Origin: CAYFUF01 sp964346245
Lineage (GTDB): Bacteria; Bacillota; Clostridia; Tissierellales; Peptoniphilaceae
Reading direction: 5' to 3'
Assembly: GCA_964346245.1 (NCBI GenBank)
Contig: CAYFUF010000012.1
Span: 1 to 44,262 of the forward strand
DNA length: 44,262 bases
The translations under genes and the position numbers were made by a program. Every line of letters starts with the position of its first letter. The stretch's first letter is position 1. The notes under the pieces are model-generated. The model did not search any database and was not told the DNA's origin. It worked only from the letters and a program-made list of their open reading frames with translations. Shown in pieces: positions 8,517-14,912 of this stretch.

Positions 8517-10163
8517 TTATCCTATGCTGATCAGTGGGTCGCCTGCATTCACAATTCGGTCATAAGCGGTGTGGATGCCTGTTACGGTACCATCAACAGT
8601 GGATACAATCTCATTCTCCAGCTTCATTGAATCAAGGATAATGAGCACTTGTCCCTTTGTGACCGCATCCCCTTCCTTGACATTAACGGAAATGATCGTA
8701 CCAGGAATTGGCGCTGTAATCGTCGTTGCCCCAGCAGATGGTGCGGGCGCTGGCGTTGTCTCTTGTGGGGCCTTTTCCTGACTTGCTGGCTTTTCTTCAA
8801 CGCCTGCCATTCCCTTCTGTCTTTTGAAGTATTCCTCAACAACCGGAGGGAAAATCGTATAAGCAACTACATCCTCTTCCGAGAAGTCCTCCCCGAACGT
8901 CTCCTTCAAGTGGTCCCTATTCTTCTCATACTCATAAGGAACTTCAGCAATTGGCGTTGGCTTCTTGTCTCTTTCCTTATCTTTAGACAGGACCTTCTCC
9001 TTAATCGTCTCATCCAATTTACCAGGCGCCTGCCCATAAAAGCCCTTCACATAATCCTTGATTTCCTTTGGGCTCATCTTATAGCGCTCACCCATCAGCA
9101 CATTGAAGACCGCTTGGGTGCCCACCATCTGAGACATGGGTGTAACCAATGGAGGATATCCTAAGTCTTTACGAACATGAGGAATCTCTTCCAAGACCTC
9201 GCTGAGGCGGTCGCCCGCACTCATATCTTCCAACTGGCTATACAAATTCGACAGCATGCCGCCAGGTACCTGATATTCCAAAATCATTGGATTAGGAATT
9301 AAGGACCTCGTCCTGTAATCGCCCGAATCAATATACTTGTTCACCAGCTCATTGGCAAAATTGTAGGCTTCCGTCAACGCATCCTTGTCGACACTGACCT
9401 CGAGGCCCAAACCCTCGGCAATAGCTACGATCGTTTCATCCGCCAAGTGGGATGTCCCGCCTGACAGCGGAGAAATGCAGCCATCCACCACGTCGACGCC
9501 CGCCTTCATCGCTTGCTCGAACACGATATGGGTCATGTTGGCTGTCGTGTGACTATGCAGAGTCACCGGAAGTTCCGTGACACCCTTGATTGCCTTAACC
9601 AGCGCATAGGCATCCTCTGCGGTAATGATACCGGCCATATCCTTGATACAAATTGAATCCGCACCCATGGACTCATAGGTCTTCACCAAATCGACATAGT
9701 ACTCGTTGTTGTGGACAGGGCTTGTCGTATAAGCAATGGCAGCTTGCAGGTGTCCCCCATGCTTTTTGACTGACTTGAACGAATTCTCCACATTGTTGGG
9801 GTCATTCAAGGCATCAAACACGCGGACAATGTCAATACCATTTTCAATCATCAAGCGGACGAAGCGGTCGAGCGTGTCATTATCATAATGGTGATAACCA
9901 ACCACATTCTGCCCTCTTAACAACATAGAAAGCTTGGTGTTCTTACATACCTTTCGAATCGCCCGCAAATTATCCCAAGCACTTACATCCAGGTAACGAA
10001 AGGAGGTATCAAAAGTAGCGCCGCCCCACACCTCCATCGAATCAAATCCAACTTTGTCTAACTTCTCGGCAAGCTGAACCATATCTTCCTGAGACATCCG
10101 GGTGGCCAAAAGGGACTGATTTCCATCACGTACCGATAAATCCGAAATTCCTAGTCTACTCAT
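8517..10163 (-). CDS. oadA: Oxaloacetate decarboxylase alpha chain / pyruvate carboxylase subunit B-type carboxyltransferase with biotinyl domain
   Basis: A 548-residue protein. The N-terminal part is the carboxyltransferase TIM barrel (opening with LSVRDGNQSLLATRM; metal-site HSHTT near residue 200). The conserved C-terminal carboxyltransferase region follows, then a Pro/Ala/Glu-rich linker at about 450-480 and a biotinyl domain with the biotinylation site DSMKLEN. It transfers CO2 between oxaloacetate and biotin. No beta/gamma decarboxylase subunits, biotin carboxylase or biotin ligase are encoded next to it. It could therefore serve a sodium-pumping decarboxylase encoded elsewhere, a two-subunit pyruvate carboxylase or a transcarboxylase. 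The biotin motif has L rather than the commoner M after lysine. AAAGGA precedes the ATG. It is apparently monocistronic. Confidence 0.88.
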   Translation of the reverse strand: MSRLGISDLSVRDGNQSLLATRMSQEDMVQLAEKLDKVGFDSMEVWGGATFDTSFRYLDVSAWDNLRAIRKVCKNTKLSMLLRGQNVVGYHHYDNDTLDRFVRLMIENGIDIVRVFDALNDPNNVENSFKSVKKHGGHLQAAIAYTTSPVHNNEYYVDLVKTYESMGADSICIKDMAGIITAEDAYALVKAIKGVTELPVTLHSHTTANMTHIVFEQAMKAGVDVVDGCISPLSGGTSHLADETIVAIAEGLGLEVSVDKDALTEAYNFANELVNKYIDSGDYRTRSLIPNPMILEYQVPGGMLSNLYSQLEDMSAGDRLSEVLEEIPHVRKDLGYPPLVTPMSQMVGTQAVFNVLMGERYKMSPKEIKDYVKGFYGQAPGKLDETIKEKVLSKDKERDKKPTPIAEVPYEYEKNRDHLKETFGEDFSEEDVVAYTIFPPVVEEYFKRQKGMAGVEEKPASQEKAPQETTPAPAPSAGATTITAPIPGTIISVNVKEGDAVTKGQVLIILDSMKLENEIVSTVDGTVTGIHTAYDRIVNAGDPLISIG

Positions 10164-10249
10164 TTTCTTCCTTTCTCATTTTCACGATTTGCTCTTTATT
10201 CAAATGGTCCGCATCAGTACATCTGCGCACCTTATTACCGTCTCATCCC

Positions 10250-10255
10250 ATTATA
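10250..10255 (-). promoter_or_regulatory. Probable -10 element upstream of oadA
   Basis: TATAAT on the minus strand lies 86 bases before the oadA ATG. No good -35 hexamer is seen at standard spacing. It is the best promoter candidate in the 307-base region between hcp and oadA, which otherwise holds the hcp terminator and an inverted repeat at 10366-10394 and shows no credible gene. Confidence 0.4.
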
Positions 10256-10365
10256 CGAAAAAACAAGCTCAAACGTTGTTTTTAAAATGCTTTTTGATCT
10301 AGGCATGAAAACAGCCGTTACACTACTTCTTACCCTTTTCGTGCTGGCTGAAGGCGGGGCGGTGG

Positions 10366-10394
10366 AAAGTTGGACTCATTGGAGGTCAAACTTT
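10366..10394. repeat. Inverted repeat between hcp and oadA
   Basis: AAAGTTGGAC at 10366-10375 and GTCAAACTTT at 10385-10394 form 10-base arms with one mismatch around a 9-base spacer. It lies upstream of the oadA promoter candidate and has no T run, so it could be an operator or simply a structural remnant. Confidence 0.45.
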
Positions 10395-10422
10395 AAATTT
10401 ATCGATTATGGCCCCCAGGTGC

Positions 10423-10458
10423 TCAAAAAAAGAGACCCCTGCCATGCAGGAGTCCCTT
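10423..10458 (-). terminator. Terminator after hcp
   Basis: A hairpin with stem GGACTCCTGC/GCAGGGGTCT (two wobble pairs, 3-base loop) is followed on the minus strand by seven T. It starts 12 bases after the hcp stop codon. Confidence 0.87.
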
Positions 10459-10470
10459 CTATTAATGATG

Positions 10471-12120
10471 TTATCCAATCAAGGTAGCAATATCTTCTTC
10501 GACCGTTGCGTTAGGCGCAATACCGAAGTTTTCGACCAGGACGTCGACGACGTTGGGGCTGAGGAAAGCGGGCAGGGTTGGGCCCAGGTGAATGTTCTTG
10601 ACGCCCAAGGAAAGGAGGGCAAGAAGAACGATGACCGCTTTTTGCTCGTACCAGGCAATATTGTAGACGATGGGCAGGTCGTTGACGCTATCCACCCCGA
10701 AGACCTCGGCTAGTTTCAAGGCGATGATGACCAGTGAGTAGGAGTCGTTGCATTGGCCGGCGTCGAGGACGCGAGGGATGCCGCCGATATCGCCCAAGTT
10801 CAGCTTGTTGTAGCGGTACTTTGCACAGCCTGCTGTCATGATGATGGTATCTTGAGGAAGCGCTTCAGCAAACTCGGTGTAGTAATTGCGGCCGTTTTGA
10901 CGGCCATCACAGCCAGCCATGACGACAAACTTCTTGATATCTCCATTCTTAACCGCTTCGACGACGGTGTCTGCCAAGCTGAGCACCTGATTGTGGGCAA
11001 AGCCACCAACGATGGTGCCCTCTTCAATCTGTTCTGGCGGTGGGCAAGTCTTGGCCAGCTCAATGATTTCGCTGAAGTCTTTTTCTTGGCCAATCTCGCC
11101 TTCGATGTGCTTGCAACCTGGATAGCCTGCCATACCCGTCGTAAACATACGGTCGATGTAGCTGTCCTTTGGTGGGACAATGCAGTTGGTGGTCATCAGG
11201 ATAGGCCCATTAAAGGACTCAAACTCCTCCTTCTGGTGCCACCAGGATCCACCATAGTTACCAACAAAATGGTCATACTTCTTGAAGGCTGGATAGTAGT
11301 TGGCAGGTAGCATCTCGGAGTGGGTGTAAACATCGACCCCGGTGCCTTCCGTCTGCTTGAGGAGCATCTCCATGTCACGAAGATCATGCCCCGAGATAAG
11401 AATAGCTGGATTATTTCTGGTGCCGATATTCACTTGACTGATTTCCGGATTGCCGTAGGCGGAGGTGTTGGCTTCGTCGAGCATGGCCATCCCCTCGACA
11501 CCAGCAGAACCCGTGTCTAGGACGAGTTGGACGAGTTGGTCGATCGTCAGGGAATCGTCCAAGGTCTTAGCTAAGGCCTCAGCGATGAAGCTGTCCGTTT
11601 CTTCGCTGTCCTTCAAGAGGACGTTGGCATGCTTTGAGTAAGCGGCCAAACCCTTCAAGCCGTATGTAGTCAGTTCGCGCAGGCTTCTGACATCCTCATT
11701 CTCTGTGGAGAGGACACCGATAAGAAGCTCCTTAACACGCCACTCATCCTTATTTAGGCTGTCCCAGGTTGCCGCTTCTACAAGGTCCGTGTTGGAATCC
11801 AAGTCCTTGCGCAAGTCCCTTGTTGTCAGGATTGTCTCAGCGGTGCGAGCATCGATTGCCTCTTGGTCGAAATTGGCATTGGTAATGGTCATAAACAGGT
11901 TGCCTGTAATCATATGGTTGACCGTCAAATCAACACTTTTGCCCTGCTCGCGAAGTTTACAAGCAACAAAAGCCAATCCTTTGGTGACCCAGATGAGAAA
12001 ATCCTGCGCATTAGCCACTCCTGGCTTCTTTCCGCAGACACCCACCTTGGTACAACCCTCATTCTTGGCTGTCTCTTGGCATTGATAACAGAACATATCC
12101 ATTTCATTTTGTATCGTCAT
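10471..12120 (-). CDS. hcp: Hybrid cluster protein (hydroxylamine/NO reductase), class I
   Basis: A 549-residue cytoplasmic iron-sulfur protein. The N-terminal ligands C11, C14, C23 and C29 (C-x2-C-x8-C-x5-C) match the class I pattern typical of strict anaerobes. Later motifs such as GHDLRDME, the second-cluster region around TNCIVPP, and AGCAKYRYNKL near the C-terminus fit the hybrid [4Fe-2S-2O]-cluster site. Hcp detoxifies NO and hydroxylamine under nitrosative stress. The start is placed at the ATG at 12120, with GGAGG six bases upstream; an in-frame ATG at 12132 overlaps that Shine-Dalgarno sequence. It is monocistronic, with its own terminator and an FNR-family operator upstream. No Hcr reductase gene is adjacent. 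Confidence 0.95.
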   Translation of the reverse strand: MTIQNEMDMFCYQCQETAKNEGCTKVGVCGKKPGVANAQDFLIWVTKGLAFVACKLREQGKSVDLTVNHMITGNLFMTITNANFDQEAIDARTAETILTTRDLRKDLDSNTDLVEAATWDSLNKDEWRVKELLIGVLSTENEDVRSLRELTTYGLKGLAAYSKHANVLLKDSEETDSFIAEALAKTLDDSLTIDQLVQLVLDTGSAGVEGMAMLDEANTSAYGNPEISQVNIGTRNNPAILISGHDLRDMEMLLKQTEGTGVDVYTHSEMLPANYYPAFKKYDHFVGNYGGSWWHQKEEFESFNGPILMTTNCIVPPKDSYIDRMFTTGMAGYPGCKHIEGEIGQEKDFSEIIELAKTCPPPEQIEEGTIVGGFAHNQVLSLADTVVEAVKNGDIKKFVVMAGCDGRQNGRNYYTEFAEALPQDTIIMTAGCAKYRYNKLNLGDIGGIPRVLDAGQCNDSYSLVIIALKLAEVFGVDSVNDLPIVYNIAWYEQKAVIVLLALLSLGVKNIHLGPTLPAFLSPNVVDVLVENFGIAPNATVEEDIATLIG

Positions 12121-12158
12121 GAAAACCTCCATCGTTTAACTGTATTTTTTACAGATAA

Positions 12159-12164
12159 AGTATA
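12159..12164 (-). promoter_or_regulatory. hcp promoter -10 element
   Basis: TATACT on the minus strand gives a predicted transcription start near 12152, 31 bases before the hcp ATG. The -35 region (ATTTTA) is poor, as expected when an activator binds just upstream. Confidence 0.6.
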
Positions 12165-12186
12165 GAAGATTTATTGGACTATAAAA

Positions 12187-12200
12187 TTGATTTCAATCAA
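12187..12200. promoter_or_regulatory. CRP/FNR-family operator upstream of hcp
   Basis: TTGATTTCAATCAA is a perfect palindrome matching the FNR consensus TTGAT-N4-ATCAA. Its centre is 41.5 bases upstream of the transcription start predicted from the -10 at 12159-12164, the standard class II activator position. Hcp genes in anaerobes are known to be controlled by FNR/HcpR-type regulators; no such regulator gene is in this window. Confidence 0.78.
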
Positions 12201-12213
12201 CTATCGCTTTTTC

Positions 12214-13371
12214 TTAATCGATTCGGGGAATCCAATTCTTATCCTTGCTGGCTTCCCAGCACATGCGGATTGACCGCTCATTGACCCTGTCTTCGGCCAA
12301 AGCAGGCAAATCATCGACAGGGAAGAAACGGGCATCCATGGTTTCGATATTCTCTTCAAAAGAGAAGGCACTGGGATCTAGCTCCTGGCACAGCAAATAA
12401 CACTTATAGATTTCGTAGGGGTAGGAGCTGTAGTCATGAGCCGACCGATTTTCAATCGCAATCAGGCGGTCAAAGTCAACATCAATACCAGCCTCTTCCC
12501 TGCACTCCTTAATCGTGTTTTCCGCCAAGCCTAGGCCGATATCGCACCAGCCGCCGGGCATGGACCAACGCTGAGTCTTGCGCTCTTGAACAAGGAGGAC
12601 CTTATCAGCTCGGAAAACGGCAGCCCTCACCTCAACCTTAGGCGTTTGATAACCCTTCTCGTTGGCAAATAGGCCTAAGACTTTTTCGTCGCTGATACCC
12701 GTTTTAAAGGACATGATTTCCCGCGCTATGGCAGAAACCATCTGGAAGCGCTCTTCATCATAACTGTCCTTGGTATATTCAATGCCGGTTTGGGCGATTG
12801 CCTGTAACTTCTTCGCCCAGCTTAGCCAAGGCTCCACCCGCTTGATGGGATGAAGGAGGCTGTCCAGCTGCCGCCAATAGTAGCAAAAGCGAATTTGGAC
12901 GGGACGAGCAATTTTAGGGTCGCTAATAAGAGACCATTGGAGCGGGTGCCACTTGACATCTATGGTCTCTCCTTCCTGAAGGGTGATCTCTTCAAGCGAT
13001 ATATCTTTAAGTAAGGCGTAGCCGTGCATGTGGGCGTGTCCGTCGGTTGTTAAGAGGATGCCTAGGTAAATCAGCTCATCTTCCGCACAGCTGATACCTG
13101 TTTCCTCATACAATTCGCGGATAGCAGCTTCCCTAAGGGTCTCTCCTGCTAGGACAGATCCAGCTGTGGTCTCCCACTCGCCGGCATAAGTCTTCTGGAG
13201 GGCTCGTTGGGTAAGGAGAACCTCATGTTTCGAATTTAAGGTAATTACTGTGACGACATCATGGTGCGTACCCTTAGGTAGCTCTTGCCCCCTCAGGTGG
13301 CGGCCCACCAGGTGGTCCTCATCGTCATAGAGGTCCCACCACTCGTCATGTGGTCCCGGCCGATTTTCCAT
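12214..13371 (-). CDS. Tandem NUDIX fusion protein
   Basis: A 385-residue protein made of two NUDIX hydrolase domains. Domain 1 resembles isopentenyl-diphosphate isomerase/YfcD-like NUDIX proteins (opening EWWDLYDDEDHLVGR), with a complete NUDIX box at 71-93 (GSVLAGE...RELYEETGI). A middle segment, about 183-240, matches the N-terminal helical domain found on ADP-ribose/nucleoside-diphosphate NUDIX enzymes (LSWAKKLQAIAQTG). It is followed by domain 2 with a second box at 273-295 (GGWCDIG...ECREEAGI, Lys in place of the usual Arg). Substrates are not predictable. It follows the sigma factor gene by 35 bases with a GGAGG Shine-Dalgarno sequence and no terminator between, so it may be co-transcribed. 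Confidence 0.85.
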   Translation of the reverse strand: MENRPGPHDEWWDLYDDEDHLVGRHLRGQELPKGTHHDVVTVITLNSKHEVLLTQRALQKTYAGEWETTAGSVLAGETLREAAIRELYEETGISCAEDELIYLGILLTTDGHAHMHGYALLKDISLEEITLQEGETIDVKWHPLQWSLISDPKIARPVQIRFCYYWRQLDSLLHPIKRVEPWLSWAKKLQAIAQTGIEYTKDSYDEERFQMVSAIAREIMSFKTGISDEKVLGLFANEKGYQTPKVEVRAAVFRADKVLLVQERKTQRWSMPGGWCDIGLGLAENTIKECREEAGIDVDFDRLIAIENRSAHDYSSYPYEIYKCYLLCQELDPSAFSFEENIETMDARFFPVDDLPALAEDRVNERSIRMCWEASKDKNWIPRID

Positions 13372-13406
13372 CCTTCCTCCTCCAGCATGCTAAACATTGA
13401 AACTTA

Positions 13407-14240
13407 CTACTTCGAGGACTTCTTTTTTCCCTTGTTGAAGTCTTCAGGTTTCAAATGCAGTTCATCTCTAAACTTCTGTATAATCTTCTTTTCAATTCGA
13501 GACACGGTCATCTGGGAAATATCCAACTCATCCGCTATGGACACTTGGGTTCTCTTATCGTAGTAGCGGTAGTAGAAAATCTTCTTTTCCAGATCGTTTA
13601 AGTGGACCGTCAAACGGTCGATGACATCTTGGAATTCAATCAGATCGAAGTTTTCGTCTTCGATACCGATGACATCACCCAAATTCATCTCCCGGTCGTC
13701 CATACCCGAATCGAAGGTCTGATCTAAGGACTGAGGTGTGTAGACTTTGGACGCTTCCATCGCCTCTAAGACCTCTTCCGAGGAAATCTCCAACCGCTCA
13801 GCGATATCATCGATGGTAGGCTGCCTTTGTAACTCCTGGGAAAGGACTGTCCTCATGATGTTAACTTTCTTGGACAGCTCTTGGATTCGCCTAGGCACAC
13901 GGATGACCCAACCCTTATCTCGGAAGTAGCGCTTTATTTCACCCACGATGGTTGGCGTAGCAAAGCTTGTAAACTCAAAGCCCTTGCTGACGTCGTAGCG
14001 GTCAATCGCATAGATCAAACCAACGGAAGCCACTTGGAAGAGGTCGTCATACTCGATTCCTCGGTTGACATACTTCTTCGCAAGGATTTCCGCAATGTAG
14101 ATGTGTTCGGTAATCAGTTGGTCCCGCAATTTCTTTTCGCCAGTTTGATCAAACTCTTCAAAGAGTTTACGCAGTCTCTCTTTGCGCTCCTCTTTGCTTT
14201 CTTTCTCAACTACTTTTCCCTGCTTATCTTTCTCTGCCAT
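13407..14240 (-). CDS. sigB: RNA polymerase sigma factor, SigB/SigF/SigG family
   Basis: A 277-residue alternative sigma-70 family factor. After a charged N-terminal stretch, region 2 contains the core-binding and -10 recognition sequence (DDLFQVASVGLIYAIDRYD, then FATPTIVGEIKRYFRDKGW). Region 3 (QPTIDDIAERLEIS) and a region 4 helix-turn-helix (VSIADELDISQMTVSRIEK) follow. The order matches SigB/SigF. The ATG at 14240, with GGAG eight bases upstream, is preferred to an upstream start at 14300 that would overlap rsbW. It is encoded with an antagonist (STAS) and a switch protein, so it is probably a stress or general adaptation sigma factor, because no sporulation genes are seen here. Confidence 0.9.
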   Translation of the reverse strand: MAEKDKQGKVVEKESKEERKERLRKLFEEFDQTGEKKLRDQLITEHIYIAEILAKKYVNRGIEYDDLFQVASVGLIYAIDRYDVSKGFEFTSFATPTIVGEIKRYFRDKGWVIRVPRRIQELSKKVNIMRTVLSQELQRQPTIDDIAERLEISSEEVLEAMEASKVYTPQSLDQTFDSGMDDREMNLGDVIGIEDENFDLIEFQDVIDRLTVHLNDLEKKIFYYRYYDKRTQVSIADELDISQMTVSRIEKKIIQKFRDELHLKPEDFNKGKKKSSK

Positions 14241-14253
14241 TCCATCTCCTTCA

Positions 14254-14592
14254 CTAGGCTCTGGACTTAACAAGTGTAATGCCATCCTTGTGGTAGTCAA
14301 CCTGATCCATGAGAGATTCCAAAATCATGCGGTGCAAGTCTTGGTCAGCTTCTTCTGCACCCTGATACTCGGCATCAATTTCAATGCTTAGCTTATCTTC
14401 GCCTAAGGTAAAGACCACGTCGATCTCTTCATTGAGGGGAAGGAGATAATTCACTGCCTCAGAGATACAAACGCGTAAATCGTCGATCGTCTCCACATCA
14501 AACTCAAGCTTTTGAGCTACAGATGCGGTCACCAAGCGAAGGGTAGTCACATACTCTGGTCTAGAAGGAACTCGTAGCGAAATCTTTTCCAT
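14254..14592 (-). CDS. rsbW: Short RsbW-like anti-sigma factor
   Basis: A 112-residue protein in the position of RsbW/SpoIIAB, between the STAS antagonist and the sigma factor. The N-box region is recognisable (CISEAVNYLLP at 42-52), but the DxGxG ATP-lid motif of GHKL kinases is not found and the protein is about 50 residues shorter than typical RsbW. It may bind the sigma factor without full kinase activity, or bind ATP in an altered way. Its ATG abuts the rsbV stop (TAAATG), with GGAGGAC inside the end of rsbV as Shine-Dalgarno. Confidence 0.75.
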   Translation of the reverse strand: MEKISLRVPSRPEYVTTLRLVTASVAQKLEFDVETIDDLRVCISEAVNYLLPLNEEIDVVFTLGEDKLSIEIDAEYQGAEEADQDLHRMILESLMDQVDYHKDGITLVKSRA

Positions 14593-14904
14593 TTAGTCCT
14601 CCATCGTAAATAAACTATCCAGCTCGGTGATGGTAAATAACTTTTTGATGCTGGAACGAGCATTCCTGATAGTCAGGCTATGATCATTTTCCTTGAGGTT
14701 TTTGTAAATGGAGATAAAAGCACCAAGACCGGTAGAATCCAAGTATTCGAGCTCTTCCAAGTCGAATACCAGATTCTTAGGATCGTCTCGATATTCATCG
14801 AGAACACTTGTCTTCAATTCTGGGGAAGAGTTTATATCTAGGTCACCCTTAGGTGAAACAATCAGCTCTTCCTGGTCATGAACGTAGTCAATCTTTAGAA
14901 CCAT
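14593..14904 (-). CDS. rsbV: Anti-sigma factor antagonist (STAS domain)
   Basis: A 103-residue single STAS-domain protein of the RsbV/SpoIIAA family. The phosphorylatable serine lies in LDSTGLGAF (about residue 59), and GDLDINSSPELK is the conserved first strand-helix. In partner switching the dephosphorylated form binds the anti-sigma factor and frees the sigma factor. The gene starts 8 bases after the gyrA stop codon with a GGGGG Shine-Dalgarno sequence, which suggests co-transcription with gyrBA. Confidence 0.9.
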   Translation of the reverse strand: MVLKIDYVHDQEELIVSPKGDLDINSSPELKTSVLDEYRDDPKNLVFDLEELEYLDSTGLGAFISIYKNLKENDHSLTIRNARSSIKKLFTITELDSLFTMED

Positions 14905-14912
14905 GTTTCCCC

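Noticed and set aside
10287..10487. Possible 66-residue plus-strand gene between hcp and oadA
   Set aside because: No ribosome site, no family features, and it runs through the hcp terminator into hcp.
14241..14300. Longer N-terminus for the sigma factor
   Set aside because: It would overlap the end of rsbW and has no ribosome site; ATG 14240 has GGAG.
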